Shown here in pieces: positions 32,621-40,530 of a stretch of 64,000 nucleotides of DNA. This stretch comes from Mycolicibacterium brisbanense. GTDB lineage: Bacteria; Actinomycetota; Actinomycetes; Mycobacteriales; Mycobacteriaceae. The stretch is from the NCBI RefSeq assembly GCF_001570425.1, contig NZ_BCSX01000056.1:186001-250000 (forward strand), written 5' to 3'. Position 1 is the stretch's first letter; the number at the start of each line of letters is the position of its first letter. The notes beneath the pieces were generated by a model. That model was not told where the DNA came from. It saw only the letters and a list, made by a program, of their open reading frames with translations, and did no database searches. Made by a program: the position numbers and the translations under genes.

Positions 32621-33423
32621 GCGATAACGACAGCACGGAACAAGGGACCATCGCGGCCGCCGAACTGGGCCGCATCATCGACGACGCTGCGCTGTTCGCC
32701 TGCCGCGATAGCACGTTGCCGATGCTCAACGCGATCAGGCTGGAGTCGACGCCAAAGAACCTGATCGCCGTCGCAACCGACCGATTCACCATCGGCGCAT
32801 CGATGGCCGACTACAGCGGTCCTGGGCCTGAGTTCCAATTGCTGCTCGAATTGCCACGGGCGCAGATGGTTTCGAAGCTGGCCAAGTCGTGCAAGGCAGT
32901 ATTCTCCGAGGTCACCATCACTGCTACCGACGATAAGGTGACGTTCGGTTTCACGGGCGGCGAGTCGCTGACCGTCCCGAGGCTCAACGGCTACCAGTTC
33001 CCGGATTGGCGCAAGTACGTCACTGGCCACTCCAACGGAGAAGGTGACAGCGCATCGCCGCGGACTATCGGCGTCAACCCGTCCTATCTGGCCCGACTTG
33101 GGCGCGTGCACAACGCGCGACAAATGGTCATGAAGACGACTGCGCCCACCAAACCGATCCTGGTATCGGTCGGCACCAGCTTCATCGGCGTCATCATGCC
33201 CGTGAGGATCGACACCGAGACGCCGCCGTTATGGGAGTCGTCCCGGTGGTTCCCGAAGCCAGAACCCGAGGTGGATCCGACGCCCGAGTCGGCGATCGTA
33301 TCCACCGTGAACCGCTTGGTAGTTCCGACCGAAGCGGCCAAACCGGCGAAGCGCGCACCCGTCAAGCGGACCACCGCGCGCAAGCCCCGGAAGACCGCGG
33401 CACGCCAGGCGGTGCCCGCATGA
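32617..33423 (+). CDS. DnaN-like sliding-clamp fold protein
   Basis: 268 residues, TTG start. The N-terminal part follows the beta-clamp domain pattern: AAELGRIIDDAALFACRDST, then LPMLNAIRLESTPKNLIAVA followed by TDRFTIGAS (compare the clamp TDRYRLA motif). A second clamp-like unit ends in TKPILVSVGTSFIGVIMPVR, close to the C-terminal end of bacterial DnaN. Only about 215 residues are clamp-like, two thirds of a three-domain DnaN, followed by a basic tail (PAKRAPVKRTTARKPRK). It may replace or modify the host clamp at phage forks, or trap host polymerase. Fold inferred from motifs only. Confidence 0.6.
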   Translation: MSDNDSTEQGTIAAAELGRIIDDAALFACRDSTLPMLNAIRLESTPKNLIAVATDRFTIGASMADYSGPGPEFQLLLELPRAQMVSKLAKSCKAVFSEVTITATDDKVTFGFTGGESLTVPRLNGYQFPDWRKYVTGHSNGEGDSASPRTIGVNPSYLARLGRVHNARQMVMKTTAPTKPILVSVGTSFIGVIMPVRIDTETPPLWESSRWFPKPEPEVDPTPESAIVSTVNRLVVPTEAAKPAKRAPVKRTTARKPRKTAARQAVPA

Positions 33424-33686
33424 CGAGATACCTCGAACCGGTCACCGACTGGCCGCCAACAACGGAGATGGGTCCGCCGATGCGCGGCCACTCGGAACTG
33501 CCGCACTTCTGCGGACAGGCGACGTGTGGCACGAACATTCCCGGCGCGGTCAACCCGCTTTGCGGAGATCGTGGACCATACAAGCACTTTGGGGATGATC
33601 TGCACGTTTCGTGCGCTCGCGTCAAGGATCACGACGGCAGCCACTCGGCATTCGTCTTCTCGATCAACGAACCGGAGGAATGGTGA
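33420..33686 (+). CDS. Hypothetical Cys/His-containing small protein
   Basis: 88 residues from an ATG overlapping the previous stop. Cysteines and histidines are spaced as in a small metal site (HFCGQATCGTNIPGAVNPLC, then HVSCARVKDHDGSHSAFVF). It looks like the short zinc-binding proteins common in mycobacteriophage early regions. No further function can be assigned. Confidence 0.5.
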   Translation: MTRYLEPVTDWPPTTEMGPPMRGHSELPHFCGQATCGTNIPGAVNPLCGDRGPYKHFGDDLHVSCARVKDHDGSHSAFVFSINEPEEW

Positions 33687-33805
33687 TTCGACTGATCGAG
33701 AGCCTGATCGCCCAACGCAAACTGTGCGGCGGCGACGACTGCAGGCGCCGAAAGTGCAAGCGCTGCGCCCGGTATGGGATCTGGCGTAGAAAGCACGCCG
33801 CGTGA
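33683..33805 (+). CDS. 40-residue basic Cys-rich peptide
   Basis: GTG start overlapping the previous stop (GTGA) and GTGA overlap into the next gene. The sequence VIRLIESLIAQRKLCGGDDC then RRRKCKRCARYGIWRRKHAA has four cysteines in a C-x4-C / C-x2-C arrangement and is strongly basic, so it could be a zinc knuckle that binds nucleic acid. Identified from overlaps and composition only. Confidence 0.45.
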   Translation: MIRLIESLIAQRKLCGGDDCRRRKCKRCARYGIWRRKHAA

Positions 33806-34287
33806 ACCTGATATGTGGACTGTTCCGCGCCATCGCGGGCGGGATCGACCTGGCGGCCGAGGTGCTCTGCCCGATGGACCACACGGGCGCTCGACGTGCC
33901 GCCGCCACCATGGGCGCGGCGGCGGCTGGCGGGGCGGTGGTGGGTGATCCTGCCGCCCCGCGCGATCGGCCCTGCGCGTGCGGTGCGGGGTATTCAGCTG
34001 CGGCCGATTGCCCATGGTGCCGCAACACCAACGACGAGGACCCGTCGCCCGAGCCGGAGCGACCCGCATGGATCGCCGAGATGATCCGGGAGGGGCAGGA
34101 GGGGATCGCCCGGCTGGCGGTGCAGATCCGACGGTTTGAGCCGCACTACGTCCTGCCGGTCAATGACTGGATCCGGCCGAACGAAAACGTGTTGTGCCCC
34201 AAGTGCAATGACCAAACCTGGACGGTCGCGACCATGAACGGCCAATACGTGATCTGCGCCGAGCACGGCCAGATAGCTCACCGATAG
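33802..34287 (+). CDS. Hypothetical protein with two zinc-binding motifs
   Basis: 161 residues, GTG start. After an Ala/Gly-rich region there is a zinc-ribbon-like PCACGAGYSAAADCPWC (about 57-73), and near the C-terminus a second, NVLCPKCNDQTWTV then YVICAEHGQIAHR (about 129-160). Probably a small metal-binding adaptor or DNA-binding protein. Last gene before a strong hairpin at 34293, so it ends a translation-coupled run that began at 30607. Confidence 0.5.
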   Translation: MNLICGLFRAIAGGIDLAAEVLCPMDHTGARRAAATMGAAAAGGAVVGDPAAPRDRPCACGAGYSAAADCPWCRNTNDEDPSPEPERPAWIAEMIREGQEGIARLAVQIRRFEPHYVLPVNDWIRPNENVLCPKCNDQTWTVATMNGQYVICAEHGQIAHR

Positions 34288-34292
34288 CAGTC

Positions 34293-34318
34293 GGCCCCGG
34301 CTGGTCAGAGCCGGGGCC
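34293..34318 (+). terminator. Perfect 10-bp GC-rich hairpin between early genes
   Basis: GGCCCCGGCT and AGCCGGGGCC pair exactly across a six-base loop, five bases after a stop codon and 18 before the next ATG. No T-run follows. It may be a leaky terminator that steps down early transcription, an antitermination point or an mRNA processing site. A GGAAAGG ribosome site follows it. Confidence 0.65.
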
Positions 34319-34336
34319 AACGGAAAGGAAAACCAA

Positions 34337-34618
34337 ATGTCCGCAAGCATCTTCGCACAGTTCATCGGATCGACGGAAGTTCTGACGCCCATGAAATCGC
34401 CGTTCCACGCACCGCGACGCATCAGGAACCGGATCACGTTCAAGATGAAGCCGTTGGACCCGAGCAACCCGCACGTGGTCGGCAGGCACTCGAGCGGCAT
34501 GGAGATCGATCCGGGCTGCCACAAGGCACGGCACGCAGCGCCGGAGGGTCGACCAGGATTCACGCTCGACATGGTCGCGATCGATGAGCCCATCGACCTG
34601 TGGCCGGTCTCATGCTGA
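34337..34618 (+). CDS. Hypothetical early protein
   Basis: 93 residues, ATG with a GGAAAGG site just after the hairpin. Begins MSASIFAQFIGSTEVLTPMK; a basic middle (HAPRRIRNRITFKMKPLDPS) suggests nucleic-acid contact. No known domain. It overlaps the next gene's start. Confidence 0.5.
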   Translation: MSASIFAQFIGSTEVLTPMKSPFHAPRRIRNRITFKMKPLDPSNPHVVGRHSSGMEIDPGCHKARHAAPEGRPGFTLDMVAIDEPIDLWPVSC

Positions 34619-35097
34619 CGCCCGAGCAGGACGCCCAAGTAGTCGACCTGACATTGGCGGGCCGATCCAGGGCCGAGATCGCCCGGGAGATGCGGATTTC
34701 GGTCAATCAGGTGGACTACGCGAGAAGACGCGCCCATACCGCGAGGTTCACGAAGTTCTCCATAGAGCGCGTCGTCGAACTCACCAAGCAGAACTACTCG
34801 GCACCCCAAATCGCCACGATACTCGGCTGCACCACGCGCCACGTCGTGCGGTTGCGAGCCAAAGCGGGCATTGCGAAGCCGGCCCCACTGCCGCTGAACG
34901 CCGAACAGGTTGTCATCGCGGAACGGCTTCTCGACGACGGCGCATCGCTCACCGAGGTTGCGCGCACCATCGGCCGCAGCCCCCGAACTGTGCAAGCGCG
35001 TTTCAGAGGCCGCGGGTTCACTCACTCGCAGATAGGACAGTACTCACAGCTCATGCGTGCGATGCGCAGGCGTGGACTCAGGGAGCTAATTGCGTGA
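34612..35097 (+). CDS. Multi-HTH DNA-binding protein
   Basis: 161 residues from ATG 34612 (an in-frame GTG at 34600 would add four). It contains three successive helix-turn-helix-like units: LTLAGRSRAEIAREMRISVN (about 14-34), LTKQNYSAPQIATILGCTTR (about 57-77) and LLDDGASLTEVARTIGRSPR (about 106-126), followed by a basic end. This reads like a resolvase/Hin-type or homeodomain-like repeat protein without a catalytic domain. It could be an early or middle transcription regulator. GTGA overlap with the WhiB gene downstream suggests joint action. Confidence 0.6.
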   Translation: MLTPEQDAQVVDLTLAGRSRAEIAREMRISVNQVDYARRRAHTARFTKFSIERVVELTKQNYSAPQIATILGCTTRHVVRLRAKAGIAKPAPLPLNAEQVVIAERLLDDGASLTEVARTIGRSPRTVQARFRGRGFTHSQIGQYSQLMRAMRRRGLRELIA

Positions 35098-35624
35098 GCG
35101 GTATTGCTGGAGCACTCACACTGAACGTCGCCGAGGACTGGATGCGGCGAAAGGCCTGCGCGACAGAGGATGCCGACGATTGGTTTCCCGAGGAAGGCGA
35201 CGCCCGCAAGGCTCGGCTGATCTGCGTAGGCTGCCCCGTTCGCGAGGAATGCCTCGCCTACGCCATCGAACACGACGAGCGGTTCGGCATCTGGGGAGGC
35301 CTGGCGCCCAAGCAGCGGGCACGCATCAAACAGGGGCAGGCTCCGACGTACCGATTCCTCGAACCCGATGAGCGGCCATGCAAGCGGTGCAGCAAGGACT
35401 TTAAGCCAGCCCACGGCAGGAATATCTATTGCTCGACGGCCTGCCGCAAACTGAGTGAGGCGGACCGCTACCGAAAGGGCAGCAGCACATTCGAGGCGCG
35501 CCCGTGCAAGCGCTGCGGGGCCGAATTCATGCCGCCACACGGGCTATCCACCTACTGCTCACCGGCATGCCGAAAGGCCGCAGAAATCGACCAGCGCCGA
35601 GCCAAGCGGGCAGGTGCGGCATGA
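35094..35624 (+). CDS. WhiB-family protein fused to two zinc fingers
   Basis: 176 residues from a GTG overlapping the previous stop. The N-terminal WhiB domain has the four iron-sulphur cysteines (C22, C44, C47, C53; ICVGCPVREECLAYA) and the turn GIWGGL (about 65-70). WhiB proteins bind a 4Fe-4S cluster and usually act on the principal sigma factor. Unusually, two near-identical treble-clef-like modules follow: C96/C99...C113/C117 (CKRCSKDFKPAHGRNIYCST) and C138/C141...C155/C159 (CKRCGAEFMPPHGLSTYCSP). Ordinary WhiB proteins are about 80-130 residues and lack these. Probably a phage transcription regulator with added DNA or RNA contacts. Confidence 0.85.
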   Translation: MSGIAGALTLNVAEDWMRRKACATEDADDWFPEEGDARKARLICVGCPVREECLAYAIEHDERFGIWGGLAPKQRARIKQGQAPTYRFLEPDERPCKRCSKDFKPAHGRNIYCSTACRKLSEADRYRKGSSTFEARPCKRCGAEFMPPHGLSTYCSPACRKAAEIDQRRAKRAGAA

Positions 35625-35878
35625 CCGACAGCCGAACCAACCAACTCCGCCAGATCTTCCGGCAGATGCGAGCCATGGCGCGCGGGCTCGAATCGCAGGC
35701 ACACGAGGCCATCGCCATCGCCAAGACGCTCTCCGATGAGCTTCCGAGGGGGACTGCCGCCGACCTGTCACACAAGGTCAGCGACAAGACAGAACGCATT
35801 CTCGCCGAGATCGACACCATGCAAATCCTCATTATCGAAGACATCGGCGCCACAACGAAATTGGGAGAAATGCTGTGA
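35621..35878 (+). CDS. Hypothetical helical protein before recE
   Basis: 85 residues, ATG overlapping the WhiB stop; GTGA overlap with the nuclease gene. Entirely helical, heptad-like sequence (TNQLRQIFRQMRAMARGLES, then ERILAEIDTMQILIIEDIGA), consistent with a small coiled-coil. Its place next to the recombination pair hints at an accessory role, which is inference only. Confidence 0.5.
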   Translation: MTDSRTNQLRQIFRQMRAMARGLESQAHEAIAIAKTLSDELPRGTAADLSHKVSDKTERILAEIDTMQILIIEDIGATTKLGEML

Positions 35879-36942
35879 CCGAACCACTTCCCGAGCCGCT
35901 GGCGCAATGCGACGTGTGCACACCCAAAGGCATCGACCATCACCAGGAGCCCGACGAGGAGGCCGTCTGGGATGACAACCGGCGCGAATGGTTGTGCAAG
36001 CACTGCGCCGACCGACCCAGCGGCATCCCGCAGACTGACGGCCTACATCGCCACGTGTCAGAGGACGCCTACCACGCCGACCTGGGCAGCCTGTCCGTGT
36101 CGTCAGCCAAGCTGCTGCTACCGCCATCGAGTCCCGAGAAGTTCAAGGAATACCGCGACAACCCGCGTAAACCCAAACGTGAGTGGGACTTCGGGCACGT
36201 CGCACACCGCAAAGTGCTCGGCAAGGGCGCCGAGTTTGTGGTACTCGACCCGCGCGTCTGCGGGCTCACCAAGGACGGCAGCGTGGCCGCCAACCCGCGC
36301 GCCACGACGATGTGGAAGGACGCCGAGAAGGGGGCGCGGTCGCTCGGCCTGGTGCCGATCCACATCGACGACGCGGACAAGGCCGATGCGATGGTTGCCA
36401 AACTGTTCGCCGATCCCGTGTCGCAACGGTTCTTTCGCGAAGGTGACGCCGAAGTCGCGCTCTACCACACCGACCCGGAGACCGGGATCCGGTTGCGGGG
36501 CCGTTGCGACTGGATCGAGAGCAACGGCGATATCGACGACTACAAGACCGCGAAAACGGCGAATCCCGAAGAGCTGCACCGTGATTTCTACAAGCTCAAG
36601 TACTTCATGCAAGCTGCCTGGTATATCGACCTCGCGAAAGCTGTTGGCGCGGCCGATAACCCGGTGTTCCGGTTCATCGTCCAGGAGAAGGAACCACCCT
36701 ACGCCGTCAGTGTGGTGCGCTACGACGAGGAATCGCTCGAGGAGGGCCGTAGGCGCAACCGCGACGCCATCCGCCTGTTCGCCGACTGCTTGGCTTCCGA
36801 CCGCTGGCCCGGCTACGCCGACGCCGAAGTGGTGATCACCATCCCGGGTTACGGATTCAGCCACGGCCCGACTGTCGGTGACCTGATCACCGATGACTAC
36901 CTGTACGACGTTGACCCGCTATCCGAGGAGTACTACGCATGA
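35875..36942 (+). CDS. RecE-like PD-(D/E)XK exonuclease (Che9c gp60 type)
   Basis: 355 residues, GTG start. An N-terminal Cys pair motif (CDVCTPKG...LCKHC) precedes the nuclease domain: LSVSSAKLLLPPSSPEKFKE, then the conserved FGHVAHRKVLGKG (about 103-115), the acidic residues in GRCDWIESNGDIDDYKTAKT (about 201-222) with the DxK catalytic pair, and QAAWYIDL (about 244-251). Such enzymes chew 5' strands from double-strand ends. RecT, which anneals the resulting single strands, is encoded immediately downstream with an ATGA overlap. The pair resembles the Che9c gp60/gp61 recombination system. Confidence 0.85.
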   Translation: MTEPLPEPLAQCDVCTPKGIDHHQEPDEEAVWDDNRREWLCKHCADRPSGIPQTDGLHRHVSEDAYHADLGSLSVSSAKLLLPPSSPEKFKEYRDNPRKPKREWDFGHVAHRKVLGKGAEFVVLDPRVCGLTKDGSVAANPRATTMWKDAEKGARSLGLVPIHIDDADKADAMVAKLFADPVSQRFFREGDAEVALYHTDPETGIRLRGRCDWIESNGDIDDYKTAKTANPEELHRDFYKLKYFMQAAWYIDLAKAVGAADNPVFRFIVQEKEPPYAVSVVRYDEESLEEGRRRNRDAIRLFADCLASDRWPGYADAEVVITIPGYGFSHGPTVGDLITDDYLYDVDPLSEEYYA

Positions 36943-37781
36943 CCGAGACCGCCGTCGCGAAGCCGGAGCAGCGACCCACGACCATCTCCCAAGTCCTCCA
37001 GGTGATGATCCCGGAACTGACCAGGGCGATTCCGAAGGGCATGGACGCCGACCGTCTGGCCCGGATCGTGCAGACCGAGATCCGCAAGAGTCGCAACGCC
37101 AAAGCCGCCGGGATCACGCGCCAGTCGCTCGACGACTGCACGCAGGAATCGTTCGCCGGTGCACTGCTCACCGCATCGGCGCTCGGACTCGAGCCCGGCA
37201 TCAACGGGGAGTGCTACCTGGTGCCCTACAGGGACACCAGGAGGCGAGTTGTCGAGTGCCAGTTGATCATCGGATATCAGGGCATCGTCAAGCTGTTCTG
37301 GCAGCACCCGCGCGCCCGTGGCATCAAGACCGACTGGGTCGGCGCCAACGACCATTTCGAGTATGAAGACGGGCTCAACACCGTGCTCGTGCACAGGAAG
37401 GCGGCCGACCGCGGCGAGCCCATTGCGTTCTGGGCTGTCGTCAAGGTGGCCGACGCCGACCCGCTCGTCACGGTGCTGACCGCCGACGAGGTCAAGGAAC
37501 TCCGCAAGGGCAAAGTCGGATCCTCCGGCGACATCAAGGACGTGCAGCACTGGATGGAGCGGAAAACCGTTCTCAAGCAGGGTCTGAAGCTGGCACCCAA
37601 GACGACACGGCTCGACGCCGCCATTGTCAACGACGACCGCGCGGGCACCGACCTGTCCCGCTCGCAGGCCCTGATGCTTCCGCCCGGCGTGCAGTCCACG
37701 GCGGACTACATCGACGGCACGGTTGACGAGGAGCCGCAGGGTTACGAGGAGATCGCCGAGACCGAAGCGCAGGTGCAGTAA
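36939..37781 (+). CDS. recT: RecT single-strand annealing protein
   Basis: 280 residues. RecT family marks: IVQTEIRKSRNAKAAGITRQ, SFAGALLTASALGLEPGING then ECYLVPY, and the central VECQLIIGYQGIVKLFWQHP. The C-terminal part after residue 230 is acidic and likely disordered, as in other RecT proteins. It binds single-stranded DNA and promotes annealing and strand invasion in phage recombination, working with the nuclease encoded just before it. Length and motif spacing are normal for the family. Confidence 0.93.
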   Translation: MTETAVAKPEQRPTTISQVLQVMIPELTRAIPKGMDADRLARIVQTEIRKSRNAKAAGITRQSLDDCTQESFAGALLTASALGLEPGINGECYLVPYRDTRRRVVECQLIIGYQGIVKLFWQHPRARGIKTDWVGANDHFEYEDGLNTVLVHRKAADRGEPIAFWAVVKVADADPLVTVLTADEVKELRKGKVGSSGDIKDVQHWMERKTVLKQGLKLAPKTTRLDAAIVNDDRAGTDLSRSQALMLPPGVQSTADYIDGTVDEEPQGYEEIAETEAQVQ

Positions 37782-38269
37782 TGACCGCGATCGACCGATA
37801 CCCGACCGAGGAACTCAGCACCGACGAGGACGACGGCACGATGCCCGACAACGTCGAGGAGCTGCGCCAGGCCGTCGTGGGCCACCGCATCGTCTCAGCC
37901 ACCAAGGGTCGCACGAAAGCTGTTGTCAACAGGTACGGCGTCGAGGGACTCGAGGACGTCTATGGGTTCATCATCGAACTCGATGACGGCACAAAGGTTG
38001 TCATGCAGGACACTGACGACTGCTGTGCCCACACGACGCTCGAAACGTTCCTACTGAGCCCCGAGAGTGTTGACCACATCATCACCGGCGTCGGCACCAC
38101 GGACGGGTACGAGACGTGGCACATCTTCGCCGACATGGGCGACGTGCTGAAGCTCAAAATTGGCTGGTCGTGCGGTAACCCGTTCTACTACGCCTACGGG
38201 TTCGGTATCCACGTCAGCCGAATCGTCGACGGCGAAGTGATACCCGAGCGCAAGGCGATCGAGCAGTGA
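37781..38269 (+). CDS. Hypothetical phage protein after recT
   Basis: 162 residues; ATG shares a base with the recT stop (TAATG). Acidic start (MTAIDRYPTEELSTDEDDGT) and a beta-rich body (FIIELDDGTKVVMQDTDDCC, then WHIFADMGDVLKLKIGWSCG). I know similar single-domain proteins from other actinophages but no function for them. Confidence 0.55.
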   Translation: MTAIDRYPTEELSTDEDDGTMPDNVEELRQAVVGHRIVSATKGRTKAVVNRYGVEGLEDVYGFIIELDDGTKVVMQDTDDCCAHTTLETFLLSPESVDHIITGVGTTDGYETWHIFADMGDVLKLKIGWSCGNPFYYAYGFGIHVSRIVDGEVIPERKAIEQ

Positions 38270-38397
38270 GCTTCATCGTCACGTGTTGCCAGTGCCCACC
38301 GCACGTGCAATCCGAATTCCCGGACGTCGTCGGCGCCGAGGAATACATCAAGCGGCACAACGGAATCACTGGACACGAGGCGGAGGTCGAACCGTGA
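38266..38397 (+). CDS. 43-residue Cys-containing peptide
   Basis: GTG overlapping the previous stop and GTGA overlap into the next gene. Sequence begins VSFIVTCCQCPPHVQSEFPD and ends HNGITGHEAEVEP; the CCQC and two histidines could bind a metal. Supported by its exact fit between overlapping neighbours; function unknown. Confidence 0.5.
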   Translation: MSFIVTCCQCPPHVQSEFPDVVGAEEYIKRHNGITGHEAEVEP

Positions 38398-38735
38398 CCC
38401 ATTTCAACACGCTGGACGCGATCGAGGAAGGCGCGGCGCTGGGCATCCTGTCGGCCGCTGACAAGGTGATGGCCACCACGCAGTTCGTCGAACGCCAGAC
38501 GCGGGGGATCGCGGCGGTTCGGGAGCTGCACAAGCCGGAGGAGCTGGACGTCACCTGCAGCGAGGACTGCGAAGAACACGAGGATGACCACCCGATAGTC
38601 GCCAAACTCACGGTCTGCAATCACTGCTACGGCCTCGCGATCGAGGTGGACGACTACTACGGCGAGAACGGGATCGCTCGCGAATTCCTGCACCCGTGCC
38701 AGACCGTCCGCGCACTCGATGAGGCCGGCGCATGA
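38394..38735 (+). CDS. Hypothetical zinc-binding early protein
   Basis: 113 residues from GTG. Helical N-terminus (FNTLDAIEEGAALGILSAAD), then a cysteine/histidine group (VTCSEDCEEHEDDHPIVAKL, TVCNHCYGLAIEV, HPCQTVRAL) that looks like a zinc-ribbon-type metal site. ATGA overlap with the second WhiB gene suggests shared expression. No function assigned. Confidence 0.55.
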   Translation: MTHFNTLDAIEEGAALGILSAADKVMATTQFVERQTRGIAAVRELHKPEELDVTCSEDCEEHEDDHPIVAKLTVCNHCYGLAIEVDDYYGENGIAREFLHPCQTVRALDEAGA

Positions 38736-39088
38736 CGCATTGGCGCGACCAGGCGGCGTGCCGCGACATGGATCCCGAGCTGTTTTTCCCGCTGCCGAGT
38801 GACCTCGCGGGCCGAGAGGCGGCCTTCCAGGTCTGCGACAGGTGCCCAGTTCGGGTCGAATGCCGCGCAGTGGCACAGCGGTTCGGCGTCTGGGGCGGTG
38901 AGTACTTCGATCCCAACGCGGGCGAATTCCCGATGAAACGAGGCAGGCCCGCGGCGCCGCGCGAACACGGCACACCGCGCGGGTACTACCAGCACGTCCA
39001 CGCGAAAGAACCGGTGTGCGAGGCATGCCGTGCGGGCCGTGCTGCGTCGCGTAGCACGAAGCGTCAGCCGGAGGGGGTACCCGCGTGA
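38732..39088 (+). CDS. WhiB-family iron-sulphur regulator
   Basis: 118 residues, ATG overlapping the previous stop. The WhiB domain is complete: C10, C35, C38 and C44 (VCDRCPVRVECRAVAQ) and the GVWGG turn at 52-56. A basic C-terminal extension with one more Cys pair (PVCEACRAGRAASRS) could contact DNA. WhiB proteins bind region 4 of the principal sigma factor; phage WhiBs, such as the TM4 protein, can block host WhiB2 and cause superinfection exclusion. This is the second WhiB in the early operon. Confidence 0.88.
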   Translation: MTHWRDQAACRDMDPELFFPLPSDLAGREAAFQVCDRCPVRVECRAVAQRFGVWGGEYFDPNAGEFPMKRGRPAAPREHGTPRGYYQHVHAKEPVCEACRAGRAASRSTKRQPEGVPA

Positions 39089-40530
39089 CGCTGACCCTCA
39101 CCGACCTGTTCTGCGGCGCGGGCGGATCCAGCACCGGCGCCGCGATGATTCCCGACGTCGAGGTGGTTGTCGCCGGGAACCACTGGCAACTGGCCGTCGA
39201 CACCCACGCGGAGAACCACCCCACGACCGACCACAGGTGTGCGGACCTGTCGCAGGTGGATCCGCGCATGTTCCCGACCACGGACATAGCTTGGCTGTCG
39301 CCGTCGTGCACGAAACACTCCATCGCCCAAGGAATCAAGCGGACCGACAAGCAGCCTGACCTGTTCGGCGAGACGCTGCCCGACGCCGCGGCCGAACGGT
39401 CCCGGGCCACCATGTGGGACGTCGTGCGGTTCGCCGAGTTCCACCACTACAAGGCGGTCATCGTCGAGAACGTCGTCGACGTCTACTACTGGCCACCCTT
39501 CCAGGCGTGGCTGGCTGCGATGGAATCCATCGGCTACGCGCACCGCATCGTCTATCTGAACTCCATGCACGCGCAGGTGTTCGGCGAAGGCGCACCGCAG
39601 AGCCGAGACCGGATCTACATCGTGTTCTGGCGCAAGGGCAATGCGGCGCCAGCGCTCGATCGGATCACCCGCCCGTACGCCGTCTGCGCGACGTGCGGCC
39701 CCGTCCGGGCCGTGCAGGTATGGAAGCAACCCGACCGCGCACCATGGGGTCGCTACCGGGCGCAGTACGTCTACCGCTGCCCGTCGGTGAAGTGCCGCAA
39801 TCAGATCGTCGAGCCGACGTTCCGCCCGGCCGCCGACATCATCGACTGGTCACACCTCGGCCAGCGCATCGGCGACCGAGAGAAGCCGCTGGCCGACAAG
39901 ACGATCGCGCGGATACGCGCCGGTATCGACCGCTACTGGAAGCCGCTGTTGGTTCCGGTGGAGGGGCGCACCGGTAAGCAGTCCGCGCCCGTGGACCAGG
40001 CCGCCCGCACGATGACCACGCGCGCTGAGACGGGGCTCGCGTTCATCGCCGAGCTGCGCGGTGGCGGCAGCAAGCATCGCCCGGTGGAGGATCCACTGGC
40101 CACGGTCACGGCGTCGGGCACGCACCACGGTCTCGTGACCACGTATTACGGCAACGGTGGGATCGTGCCCACCGGGAAGGCCCTCCCTACGTGCACCACA
40201 GTGGAGCGGCACGGGCTGCTGATGCGGAACAACACCGCGCGCGGTAATCCCGCGCAGCTCGTCAACCCGGTGTCCGAGTACGCCCGGACGATCACCACGG
40301 CTGGACATCAGTCGCTGCTCACCGCGGAACGGCCGACCATCGACGTCGACGATGTGTTGTTCCGCATGCTGGAGCCGCGAGAGATCGCACGCGCCATGGA
40401 CTTTCCGGCGGATTACACGATCCTCGGCAACCGGCGCGAGCAGGTTCGGCAGGCTGGCAACGCTGTCACACCGCCAGCCGCGCGGGATCTCGTCGGCGTC
40501 GTGGCCGAGTCGCTGGGAGTGGTCGCATGA
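39085..40530 (+). CDS. DNA (cytosine-5) methyltransferase, orphan
   Basis: 481 residues, GTG start overlapping the WhiB stop. Motif I LTDLFCGAGGSS (about 5-16); catalytic motif IV is SPSCTKHS with Cys 75, the SPxC variant seen in phage enzymes rather than PPCQ; motif VI ENV (128-130); motif VIII QSRDRIYIVF (172-181); motifs IX-X RMLEPREIARAMDFPADYTI then RQAGNAVTPPAARDL at the end. A CxxC...C zinc-like insertion (VCATCGPV, then YRCPSVKCRNQ, about 200-240) sits before the target recognition region. No restriction gene is nearby, so it probably protects phage DNA from host restriction. Target sequence unknown. Confidence 0.9.
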   Translation: MTLTLTDLFCGAGGSSTGAAMIPDVEVVVAGNHWQLAVDTHAENHPTTDHRCADLSQVDPRMFPTTDIAWLSPSCTKHSIAQGIKRTDKQPDLFGETLPDAAAERSRATMWDVVRFAEFHHYKAVIVENVVDVYYWPPFQAWLAAMESIGYAHRIVYLNSMHAQVFGEGAPQSRDRIYIVFWRKGNAAPALDRITRPYAVCATCGPVRAVQVWKQPDRAPWGRYRAQYVYRCPSVKCRNQIVEPTFRPAADIIDWSHLGQRIGDREKPLADKTIARIRAGIDRYWKPLLVPVEGRTGKQSAPVDQAARTMTTRAETGLAFIAELRGGGSKHRPVEDPLATVTASGTHHGLVTTYYGNGGIVPTGKALPTCTTVERHGLLMRNNTARGNPAQLVNPVSEYARTITTAGHQSLLTAERPTIDVDDVLFRMLEPREIARAMDFPADYTILGNRREQVRQAGNAVTPPAARDLVGVVAESLGVVA

